Below, piece after piece: positions 27,196 to 35,700 of a stretch of 64,000 nucleotides of DNA. Both the position numbers and the translations under genes were made by a program. The notes beneath the pieces were generated by a model that did not search any database, was not told the DNA's origin, and worked only from the letters and a program-made list of their open reading frames with translations. This DNA comes from Flavobacteriales bacterium (GTDB taxonomy: Bacteria > Bacteroidota > Bacteroidia > Flavobacteriales_F > PHOS-HE28): the NCBI GenBank assembly GCA_016716605.1, contig JADJWA010000001.1, forward strand, positions 3,021,001 through 3,085,000, given 5' to 3'. Position 1 is the first letter of the stretch. Every line of letters begins with the position of its first letter.

Positions 27196-27477
27196 ATGAG
27201 CATTCAGCACGATTTGGAAGAAGCCCTCCTGGAGGAGGTGCAGCTCGAGACCGGCCGCCTGCGTGAGATCGTCCTGCACAACGACGACGTGAACACCTTT
27301 GATCACGTGATCGATTGCCTCATCGACATCTGCGGCCACGAGCCCATACAAGCGGAGCAGTGCGCTTGGATCGTGCATCACAACGGCAAGTGCTCCGTGA
27401 AGCGAGGCACATTCGATCAGCTCGAACCCAAATGCTCCGCCTTGCTCGATCAGGGACTCAGCGCCGACATCCAATGA
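27196..27477 (+). CDS. clpS: ATP-dependent Clp protease adaptor ClpS
   Basis: A 93-residue adaptor that brings N-degron substrates to the ClpAP/ClpCP unfoldase. The binding core is REIVLHNDDVNTFDHVIDCL (residues 23-42), which contains the conserved N-end-binding Asn-Asp-Asp and Thr residues. A later CAWIVHHNGKCSVKRG segment holds the second half of the recognition site (the histidine of the pocket). The first 20 residues form the flexible acidic tail (EEALLEEVQLE). Its stop overlaps the ATG of the M48 peptidase gene by four bases. No clpA or clpC is in view. Confidence 0.9.
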   Translation: MSIQHDLEEALLEEVQLETGRLREIVLHNDDVNTFDHVIDCLIDICGHEPIQAEQCAWIVHHNGKCSVKRGTFDQLEPKCSALLDQGLSADIQ

Positions 27478-28283
27478 AGAAGATCATCCAACGCTCCGCG
27501 ATCGCCTTCGCCGCCATCGCGCTCATCGTCGCTTGCGCCAAGGTGCCCATCACGGGCCGCCGACAGTTGAATCTGGCCAACGAGAGCCAGCTCATGGCCA
27601 TGGGCGTTACGGAGTACGGGAAGTTCCTCAATGAGAACCCGCCCATGCCCGATAACGACCCGCGTGTACAGCAGACCCGGAAGGTGGGCCAACGCATCGC
27701 CGAGGCTGCCACGCGCTTCTTGAACGAGAACAGCATGTCCAGCCGGGTCGCGGGCTTCGAGTGGCAGTTCAATGTGGTGGAGGACAATTCCGTGAACGCC
27801 TGGTGCATGCCCGGCGGCAAAGTGGTGGTGTACACCGGCATCCTTCCGGTCACGCAAGATGAAGTTGGACTGGCCGTGGTGATGGGGCACGAGGTCTCGC
27901 ATGCGATCGCCCGGCACGGCAACGAGCGCATGAGCCAGGGTCTGGCCCTGCAGTTCGGCGGTGTGGCGCTTGAAGTGCTCACCGGTGAGAACCCCGGCGT
28001 GGCGCGCGACCTGTTCCTTCAGGTATATGGCGTGGGCGGTGCTTTGGGCATGCTTTCTTACAGCCGCAAGCACGAGACCGAAGCCGATAAGCTCGGGCTG
28101 GTGTTCATGGCCATGGCGGGATATGATCCACGCGAAGCACCCAAGTTCTGGGAGCGCATGAGCCAAGGCGGTGGCCAAGCGCCACCGGAGATCCTCAGCA
28201 CCCACCCCAGCGACCAAACACGCATGCGCGATCTTGAGGCCTTCATGCCCGAGGCGATGAAGTATTACAAGCCAGGGAGCTGA
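27474..28283 (+). CDS. M48 family metallopeptidase lipoprotein
   Basis: A 269-residue exported zinc protease. The signal ends in a lipobox-like IVAC near residues 19-22, so it is probably membrane-anchored in the periplasm. The zinc motif HEVSH lies in VVMGHEVSHAIARHGNERMS near residue 140, and the third zinc ligand is the glutamate of HETEADKLG near residue 202. This is the LoiP/BepA-type M48 layout, usually acting on misassembled envelope proteins. The C-terminal STHPSDQTRM segment is also typical. It is translationally coupled to clpS (ATGA), an unusual pairing of a cytoplasmic adaptor with an envelope protease. Confidence 0.9.
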   Translation: MKKIIQRSAIAFAAIALIVACAKVPITGRRQLNLANESQLMAMGVTEYGKFLNENPPMPDNDPRVQQTRKVGQRIAEAATRFLNENSMSSRVAGFEWQFNVVEDNSVNAWCMPGGKVVVYTGILPVTQDEVGLAVVMGHEVSHAIARHGNERMSQGLALQFGGVALEVLTGENPGVARDLFLQVYGVGGALGMLSYSRKHETEADKLGLVFMAMAGYDPREAPKFWERMSQGGGQAPPEILSTHPSDQTRMRDLEAFMPEAMKYYKPGS

Positions 28284-28333
28284 GTGGTTGATGCTGGAAG
28301 TGGATTGAATACCTTGAACCGAGGTTTGCACGA

Positions 28334-29053
28334 ATGACATCCCGCATGCAGCTCCTGCTCATCTCCAATTCCACCATGCCGGGCGAGCCTTTCTTCACCT
28401 GGCCGCGTGCGCATGCCCAGTCCTTCCTCGATGGCCGCTCGCGCATCGCCTTCGTGCCGTTCGCGGCGGTTGAAGCGCAATACGATGCTTACGCCGATCG
28501 CGTGGCCGAGGTCTTCTCCTCCTTCGGCAAGGATCTCTTCAGCCTGCACCGCGAGACCGATCCGGCCAAGGCACTCGCCAGCGCCGATGCCATTGCAGTG
28601 GGCGGAGGCAACACCTTCCTGCTGATCCGCGCGCTGTACCGCAAGAACCTAGTGAAGCCCATTGCTGAACAGCTGCGCGGCGGCATGCCGTACATAGGCT
28701 GGAGCGCCGGTGCCAACGTGGCCTGTCCTACGGTGATGACCACCAACGACATGCCCATCGTGGAGCCGCCGAGCATGCGGGCGCTGCACCTGGTGCCCTT
28801 CCAGATCAATCCGCATTATACCGAGGCTACGATCCCCGGTCATGGCGGCGAGAGCCGCGATCAGCGCATCGCGGAATTCCTGGCGGTGCATCCCGGGATG
28901 CCCGTTGTCGGATTGCGTGAAGGATCGCTCCTGCGCGTGAATGGGAGCGCCATCAAGCTCGAAGGCATCGGCATGAAAGTCTTCCGCCACGGGCAGGAGC
29001 CCACGGAGTTCGCGGGAGGAACGGAGCTGAGCGCTTCGCTGGCCAGCGTCTGA
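28334..29053 (+). CDS. pepE: Dipeptidase E (alpha-aspartyl dipeptidase)
   Basis: A 239-residue serine peptidase of family S51 that hydrolyses dipeptides with N-terminal aspartate. The fold opens MQLLLISNSTMPGE as in known PepE proteins. The nucleophile elbow is GWSAGANVA near residue 120, the binding loop is GGGNTFLL near residue 88, and the histidine in FQINPHYTEA near residue 160 completes the site. It is cytoplasmic with no signal. It lies 50 bases after the M48 gene on the same strand, but no clear regulatory link is visible. Confidence 0.92.
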   Translation: MTSRMQLLLISNSTMPGEPFFTWPRAHAQSFLDGRSRIAFVPFAAVEAQYDAYADRVAEVFSSFGKDLFSLHRETDPAKALASADAIAVGGGNTFLLIRALYRKNLVKPIAEQLRGGMPYIGWSAGANVACPTVMTTNDMPIVEPPSMRALHLVPFQINPHYTEATIPGHGGESRDQRIAEFLAVHPGMPVVGLREGSLLRVNGSAIKLEGIGMKVFRHGQEPTEFAGGTELSASLASV

Positions 29054-29069
29054 GCCTGATGCACCCACG

Positions 29070-29077
29070 TACTTTCG
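29070..29077 (+). promoter_or_regulatory. Candidate -7 box for mscS-corA
   Basis: TACTTTCG (one mismatch to TAnnTTTG) ends 7 bases before the mscS ATG, suggesting a near-leaderless transcript that also carries corA. Confidence 0.4.
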
Positions 29078-29084
29078 GCCCGCC

Positions 29085-29954
29085 ATGAAAGAGTTCTTGA
29101 GCGAGATGGGGATCACTGCGCTGGTGCTCCTGAAGGTGGCGCTGATCGTGGCCGGCGCCTTCGTGGCCGAGCGGCTCATCCGCAAGGCGCTGCGCCGCCT
29201 CTACCTGCGCAGCGGCCAGGGTTACGAGGACCGCACGCGTTACCGCTTCTTCCGCAATGCCACACGCTTCCTCGTGGGCTTGATCGCACTAGCTGGCATC
29301 ATCTACACGGTGCCTTCGTTCAAGCACCTAGCCGTTACGCTCTTCGCGGGCGCGGGCATCCTGGTGGCGATCCTGGGCCTGGCCACCCAGCGCGCCTTCA
29401 GCAACATCATCAGCGGCATCTTCATCGTCAGCTTCAAGCCCTTCCGGGTGGGCGACCTGATCAAGGTGGGCAGCGTGGAAGCCGGCACCGTGGAGGACAT
29501 CACCCTGCGGCACACGGTGATCGTCACCTTCGAGAACCGGCGCATCATCATCCCCAACGCAGTGATCAGCGATGAGGTGATCGTGAACAGCAGCATCAAC
29601 GACGAGGCCACCTGCGAATTCGTGGAGGTGGGCGTCAGTTACGAGAGCGACCTGGACAAGGCCATGGCCGTTATGCAGGCCGAGTGCGAGGCCCACGCCG
29701 ATTCCTTGGACAAGCGCACGCCAGACGATGCCAAGCGCGGATCGCCGAAAGTGCTGGTGCGGCTGGTGCGCATCGATGACAGCGCGCTGCTGTTGCGCGC
29801 GTACGTCTGGGCCAAGGACCCGATCACCTCGCGCCAGATGCATTTCGACCTGAACCGGAGCATCAAATTGCGCTTCGACCGGGAAGGGGTCTCCATCCCC
29901 TATCCGCAACGCACCGTGCACATCGCCGCGCCCATCACCGTGAAGAACGCATGA
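29085..29954 (+). CDS. mscS: Small-conductance mechanosensitive channel
   Basis: A 289-residue inner-membrane channel that opens under turgor to release solutes. Membrane segments are visible at about residues 8-28 (ITALVLLKVALIVAGAFVAE), 63-85 and the pore helix 90-125. The pore helix region has the glycine/alanine-rich LFAGAGILVAILGLATQRAFSNIISG pattern (shown here in the LGLATQRAFSN core). The MscS beta domain follows with PFRVGDLIKVG and VEDITLRHTVI, then RRIIIPNAVI. The stop overlaps the corA ATG by four bases, so channel and metal transporter are co-translated. Confidence 0.9.
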   Translation: MKEFLSEMGITALVLLKVALIVAGAFVAERLIRKALRRLYLRSGQGYEDRTRYRFFRNATRFLVGLIALAGIIYTVPSFKHLAVTLFAGAGILVAILGLATQRAFSNIISGIFIVSFKPFRVGDLIKVGSVEAGTVEDITLRHTVIVTFENRRIIIPNAVISDEVIVNSSINDEATCEFVEVGVSYESDLDKAMAVMQAECEAHADSLDKRTPDDAKRGSPKVLVRLVRIDDSALLLRAYVWAKDPITSRQMHFDLNRSIKLRFDREGVSIPYPQRTVHIAAPITVKNA

Positions 29955-31012
29955 AGAAGGTGAAGTCCCGCTCCGGGAAAGCCGGGCTTCCGCCCGGTGC
30001 GCTGGTGCATGTAGGCCACGATGATCTCGCGGCATCGACAACGATCGACCTGTTCACCTACTCCGCGAATGATGTCACTGAGCGCAGGTTGCATTCCATC
30101 GAGGAATTCGCAGAGCTCGCGCCTGACCTAATCGGTTGGCTCAATATCGACGGGCTCAGCAGCGAGGGGATACTGGCCCGCATCGGCGAGCGCTTCAACC
30201 TGCACCCCCTGCTTCTGGAGGACATCCTCAACACCGACCACCGGCCGAAAGTGGAGGAATACAGCGACTGCCTCTTCGTGGTGAGCCGCATGCTGGGCCT
30301 CGATGAGGAGACCGGCGGCATTGGGCAGGAGCAGATCTGCTTCGTGCTCCGCAAGGGGCTGGTGATCTCCTTCCAAGAGACACCCGGCGATGTGCTGGAT
30401 CCCATACGGGAGCGCCTGCGCAAGGACCTGGGCCGCGTGCGCCGCTCCGGCAGCGATTACCTGCTCTATGCCCTGCTCGACGTGATCGTGGACGAGTACT
30501 TCGCCATCGTGGAGCGTTTGGGCCAGCGCATCGAACAGCTCGAGCGCAAAGTGATCACCCGCCCCGGCAGCGAGGACCTTCACACCATCCAGGACCTGCG
30601 CGGGCTATTGATCACCGTGAACCGGTACGTGACGCCCATGCGCGAACTCGCCGGGCGCCTCAACACGATCCCGAGCGAGCTGATCGACAAGAGCACGCGG
30701 CGCTACATCAACGACCTGCAGGACCACACCGTGTACATCGCCGAGACCATCGGCACCTTCCGCGAGATGCTGCTGAGCGTGGAGAACACCTACCACGCCG
30801 GGCAGAACCTGCGCATGACCCAGGTGATGAAGCTCCTCACCATCATCAGCACCATCTTCATCCCCCTCACCTTCATCGTCGGCATCTACGGGATGAACTT
30901 CGAGCACATGCCCGAGTTGGGCTGGCGCTACGGCTACTTAGGCGTGCTGGCCATCATGGGCGTGATCGCGCTGGTGATGCTGGCGTGGTTCAGGAGGAAG
31001 AGGTGGCTGTGA
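29951..31012 (+). CDS. corA: CorA family magnesium/cobalt transporter
   Basis: A 353-residue CorA-type divalent cation channel. The large N-terminal cytoplasmic domain (residues 1-290) contains a long helix ending in HAGQNLRMTQVMKLLTIISTIF. The first membrane helix reads IISTIFIPLTFIVGIYGMNF and carries the selectivity motif GMNF near residue 318. A second helix near residues 328-347 (LGVLAIMGVIALVMLAW) and a basic tail (FRRKRWL) follow. It forms a pentamer in the inner membrane. The ATG overlaps the mscS stop. Confidence 0.92.
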   Translation: MKKVKSRSGKAGLPPGALVHVGHDDLAASTTIDLFTYSANDVTERRLHSIEEFAELAPDLIGWLNIDGLSSEGILARIGERFNLHPLLLEDILNTDHRPKVEEYSDCLFVVSRMLGLDEETGGIGQEQICFVLRKGLVISFQETPGDVLDPIRERLRKDLGRVRRSGSDYLLYALLDVIVDEYFAIVERLGQRIEQLERKVITRPGSEDLHTIQDLRGLLITVNRYVTPMRELAGRLNTIPSELIDKSTRRYINDLQDHTVYIAETIGTFREMLLSVENTYHAGQNLRMTQVMKLLTIISTIFIPLTFIVGIYGMNFEHMPELGWRYGYLGVLAIMGVIALVMLAWFRRKRWL

Positions 31013-31043
31013 GGGCGTCATCCAAGGGCAACACTCGCACATC

Positions 31044-31051
31044 TATTTTCG
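31044..31051 (+). promoter_or_regulatory. Candidate -7 box upstream of arginine decarboxylase
   Basis: TATTTTCG lies about 240 bases before the decarboxylase ATG. A 28-codon reading frame begins 9 bases after the box (ATG 31060 to TGA 31146), so the leader could encode a short peptide. No TTG -33 box was seen. Confidence 0.3.
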
Positions 31052-31291
31052 CCCCTCGAATGGATTGCCCGCTGCGCATATCGCCCTCAATCATGTGGAA
31101 TCCGGCTGCATCCATGACGCGCGCCCTCCTTCCGGCCTTCCGCTGATGAACGCGTGCGCCCTCCCCGTGCTTCGGCTCAAAGCAGCCACCCACGCGCAAG
31201 GGACTCGCTTCCATCAATTATCGGAAGCTAGCAGCGAACGGTCGGTCACCATGGCCTTCCATGCTTGCCATTACCGCCTATCTGCTGACCT

Positions 31292-32716
31292 ATGAAGACC
31301 CGCTACATCGACCTCATCGAGCAGACCTTCGATTTCCCGAAGGATGAATTCAAGCTCGACGGCGAGAACCTCGTGTGGAACGACCTGCCGCTCGTGGACC
31401 TGCTGAAGAAGCACGGCACGCCTTTGCGGATCACCTACCTGCCCAAGATCGGCGAGAAGATCGAGTTGGCGCGGAGCAGCTTCGCCAAGGCCTTCGCGTC
31501 GCACGACTACCAAGGGAAGTACGAGTACTTCTATTGCACCAAGAGTAACCACTTCCACTACGTCATTGACCAGGTGCTCAAGAAGGGCGTGAACCTGGAG
31601 ACCAGCAGCGCCTACGACCTGGAGATGATCGAGCTGCTCATCGAGCGGGGCCGCATCACCAAGGAGAGCACCATCCTGTGCAACGGCTTCAAGGACGAGC
31701 GCTACATCAAGGGCATCGGCCGCCTGGCCAACCGCGGCTTCAAGGTGGTGCCCATCATCGACAACATGGGCGAGATCTACGCGCTCGACGAGGTGATCGA
31801 GGGCCACTGCGACATCGGCATCCGCATCGCCGCCGAGGAAGCGCCGAAATTCGAGTTCTACACCAGCCGCCTCGGCATCGGCTACAAGGACATCATCCCC
31901 TTCTACATGCGCAACATCAGCAAGCAGAAGAAATTCCGCTTGAAGCTGATGCACTTCTTCATCAACACCGGCATCACCGACACCGCCTACTACTGGAACG
32001 AGCTGAGCAAGTGCGTGAACGTGTACTGCGACCTGTGGAAGCTCTGCCGCACGCTGGATACGCTCGACATCGGCGGCGGCCTCCCCATCAAGAACAGCCT
32101 CAACTTCAGCTTCGATACCGACTACATGATCGGCGAGATCATCGGGCGCATCAAGGACGTGTGCGAGGAGAACAAGGTGCAGGAGCCCAACATCTTCAGC
32201 GAGTTCGGCAGCTTCACCGTGAGCGACAGCGGCGCCACCTTCTTCAGCATCGTGTACCAGAAAAAGCAGAATGAGAAGGAGCGCTGGGACATGATCGACG
32301 GCAGCTTCATGACCACCCTGCCCGACACCTGGGCCATCAGCAAGCGCTTCATCATGCTGCCCGTGAACAACTGGCACGATGAGTACGAGCGCGTCTTCCT
32401 CGGCGGCATGACCTGTGACAGCGACGACTACTACAACAGCGAGCAGCACGTCAACGCCATCTACCTGCCCAAGTACAACGAGGAGAAGAAGCAGTACATC
32501 GGCTACTTCAATACCGGTGCCTACCAGGATACGCTGGGCGGCTTCGGCGGCATCCAGCACTGCCTGATCCCGAAGCCCAAGCATGTGCTCATCGACCGAC
32601 TGCCCGATGGCTCCCTCGTGGACACCGTGTTCGCGGAGCAGCAGAGCGCCGAGCGCATGCTACAGCTGCTGGGCTACCTGCCGGTGGAGGAAGCGGTCAA
32701 GAACACAAGGGCGTAA
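31292..32716 (+). CDS. speA: Biosynthetic arginine decarboxylase (PLP, fold III)
   Basis: A 474-residue PLP enzyme that removes CO2 from arginine to give agmatine, the first step of one polyamine route. The PLP lysine is in EYFYCTKSNHFHYV near residue 82. The GGGLPI phosphate-binding loop lies near residue 268 and the SEFGSFTVSDSGATFF segment near residue 305. The C-terminal CDSDDYYN motif (near 377) is the expected active-site cysteine region. The length matches the shorter Bacteroidota-type enzyme rather than the 650-residue E. coli SpeA. Diaminopimelate decarboxylase-like activity is an alternative. It is monocistronic with a 279-base upstream gap. Confidence 0.85.
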   Translation: MKTRYIDLIEQTFDFPKDEFKLDGENLVWNDLPLVDLLKKHGTPLRITYLPKIGEKIELARSSFAKAFASHDYQGKYEYFYCTKSNHFHYVIDQVLKKGVNLETSSAYDLEMIELLIERGRITKESTILCNGFKDERYIKGIGRLANRGFKVVPIIDNMGEIYALDEVIEGHCDIGIRIAAEEAPKFEFYTSRLGIGYKDIIPFYMRNISKQKKFRLKLMHFFINTGITDTAYYWNELSKCVNVYCDLWKLCRTLDTLDIGGGLPIKNSLNFSFDTDYMIGEIIGRIKDVCEENKVQEPNIFSEFGSFTVSDSGATFFSIVYQKKQNEKERWDMIDGSFMTTLPDTWAISKRFIMLPVNNWHDEYERVFLGGMTCDSDDYYNSEQHVNAIYLPKYNEEKKQYIGYFNTGAYQDTLGGFGGIQHCLIPKPKHVLIDRLPDGSLVDTVFAEQQSAERMLQLLGYLPVEEAVKNTRA

Positions 32717-32739
32717 GACCAACCCGGATCCATACCCGA

Positions 32740-35700
32740 TCAGGGCTGCGCCAGGATCGAAGCTCCGAATTGCTGGAGCAGCGCCGTGCCCTCGCGCACC
32801 GGGATGCGCTTGCCGTTGAGATAAGCAGTGATGAAAGCGTCCTTCACGCCAAGGCGCACAGCTTCATCCTTGCGGGTGCGCGCGGCATCGAGGTCCATGT
32901 AACGGCCCGTGGTATAGCGCACCTTGGCACTTTCAGTGAGCTCGCTGTTCAGCGGCGTGATGTTGAAGAGCTTGTCGAGCGGGACCGGGCGGCTGTAAAC
33001 CCCTACCTGCACCGTGAAGAAGAGGCCCTTGATGGTCTCCACCTGCTTCGCGGGCGCGGCTCCCGGCACATCGTAGTAGGCCGAGGCCTCGGTGCTCGGC
33101 ACGAAGGCCGACACGATCTGCTCTGCACTGGGCGGGTAGCGCGCCAGGATGGCCGCAGCATCCTCAGCCTCGGCGGCTTGCGCTGCCGCTGCGGGCTGCT
33201 TGATCACCATAGCGGGAGGTGCAGCGGGCACGGGCGACTCCACGATACGCGCGGCCGGCTCCTCGGAAACGCCGCGCATCCGGATGGGGCTGTCTGCAAG
33301 CGCGGCTCCTTGTTGCGTTGCACGCATGGCCTCGCCCAATGAGATCCGTTTGCCATCGCGGTAGGCCACCACGAACGCATCGCGGTAGCCTCTCTCTCGC
33401 ACCAGATCCTTCGCTGCCAACGCGCTTTGCGCGCCAGTGAAGAGCCCGGCGGTATAGCGCACCAGCCCATTGCCTACGGTCTCGCCCATCACGGGGGTCA
33501 TATCGCTGAAGGCCTCCTGGGGAACAGGCTTGCGGAAGGCTCCGATCTGCACCTTGAACACGATGCCTGCGGGCAGTTCCACGTCCATAGGTATCGCCTC
33601 TTCGCGACGCACCGACGGCTCATTCAAGATGAAGACATCCTCCACCAGTTCATCAGGCATGCGGAAGGTGGAGGGTTGAGGGGTTGAGGGTTGGGATGTT
33701 GAGGGTCCGGTGGTGGATGACAGCGCCACAGGTTGAACGAGACCGGCAGCGGCTTGATCGCGCGATTCGGCTAACAGCGCCTCCGTGCGACGTGTGCGCT
33801 GCTCCAGGGCCATGAGTTCGCTGCTGCGCTCGGCGGGCATGGCCTGCAGCATCACACCAGCCTGGGCCTCATTGATGCCAGCTGCCCCGCGAAGCCTGGA
33901 TGCCACATTGCTCAGCGAATCGGCCTTCAGCTCCAATTGAATCGCGCGCGCATCGAGCGCGATCGCCCGGCTGCTGGCCTCCGCCGGTGAAAGTCGGCCA
34001 TTGACCGCCTCGCGCTCGGCGGCACGCGCCTGTTGCTTGAGCAGCAAGGCTACATCGCGGTTACTGGCAGCGGCCAGCTCGGCCTCACTGGCTGCCTCGC
34101 CTTGCTCCATCGCGAGTGCCTTCGCCTGGAAGTAACGGCTGGCGTCGCCATCGAGCAGGGCCATCCGCTGCTCCTCGGGCGTGAGGTAGTAGAACTTCAC
34201 GAGGCGATCGCGCAGCACTTTCGCCTTGGCGGCATCATCAGCCAAGGAGCCAAGCTCGACAGAGGCCACGGCTGCGCGCACCGAGGCTGAATGGAGGGAA
34301 TCGGAGATCACGCGCTCGCGGACCGCCAGTGCCTGCAGCCGCTCCCGGTCCCGCTTGCGCGCCGTTGCCGCACTATCCGCATAAGCGGTCGCTCGATCCG
34401 CGGATTCCTGCGAGCGCTGCTCCTGCTCCGCTGCGTCGCGTGCGAGGCTCTCTGCGCGCACGGCGAACAGGTCGGGATCGGCACCAGGGTCCAACGCGGC
34501 CGGAGCCAATTGCACCGATTCGCTCTTCAGGAAGCGTTCATACATATGCGCCGGCTTCTTATCGGTGGTGGACAAGCGCCGCTCGGCCTGTGCGATAACC
34601 TGTGCTGCTTCACCGGCTAGTTCGTCTCGCTGCTGGCGGCTTCCTTGCGTGGCCGTTGCTCCGCGATCAGTGCCAATTGCTGAACGATCAGTCTGTTGAC
34701 CAGCGTCCGCAGCACTTTCCAGCGATGGTTCCTGGGCGGCCTCCCTATCTGCAGTGCTGGTCGCGGTGAGTTCGGCAGCGGCCCGATCCACCGGGGTACT
34801 TCCATTGCGGCCTTGCTCCTCGGTGCCTGTGCGCACATCCGGCGATTCAGCCGTGGCTCCATTGGCCGACTCCGAGATTCCTCCGGATGACGTCTCGCTC
34901 GCCGATCCGGCCTGTGCGATCGGCTCGGTCGGCTCTATGAGATCGGAGGTTTCCTGAGGAGCTTCGCGCGGTTGGGTTGCCATCGCCTCAGCATCTCCGG
35001 AATCGGCGGCTACGCGCGTCGCCACACGTTGGTCGGATCCCTCCGCGAGAAGGGGCCGCGTCGGCTTCAGCTCGATGCCGAGCACGCGTGAAGCGACCTC
35101 TTCATACGCGAGCGCTTCACCGCGCGCATGGCGGTCGCCGGCCAGGTAATTCTGCACCGTGATGGCCTGATCGTTGGCCTTCAACGCGAGCAGTTCGTCG
35201 CGGTACGCGCGCCGGTAAAGACTGTCGCGCAGGACGATATCCTCAATCCGATCAGCGCGCTTCCTGAGCTGCGCCGCATTGTCCACGTACCGCTTCGCCT
35301 CGGAGGCGAATTCGCGCGCCATAGCCATCAGCGGTTCGTCGGGCGCGAGTCCGCGCTTGGCGACGAGGGCTTCGACCTTCTCCAAGGAATCGCCCGATGC
35401 CTTCCACTCCTCACGCATGAGGAACGCGCTGCGCTGGCCCAGATCCGTGCGGATGATGAAGCGCTCGTCGATGAGCTGATCGGTCTTCTTGCGCAGCTTG
35501 TCCGCTTCCTTGCCGAGGGGCATGCCGGCGAGTTGCCTCTCCATGGAGTCAATGCGCGCAGTGAGGCCGTCCATGCGGGCCACATCGGCCTCGCGGAGGG
35601 CAATGGCATCGTCCATGCCTTTGGCCTGGCTGCGGTGCTCAACCTTGCTGCTGAACACATCGCGGGCATAACGGTCGATGGAAACGTACCGGTCGTTGAT

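Noticed and set aside
31271..32584. 437-codon open frame opposite arginine decarboxylase
   Set aside because: Low-complexity valine/leucine-rich shadow of a strongly supported gene.
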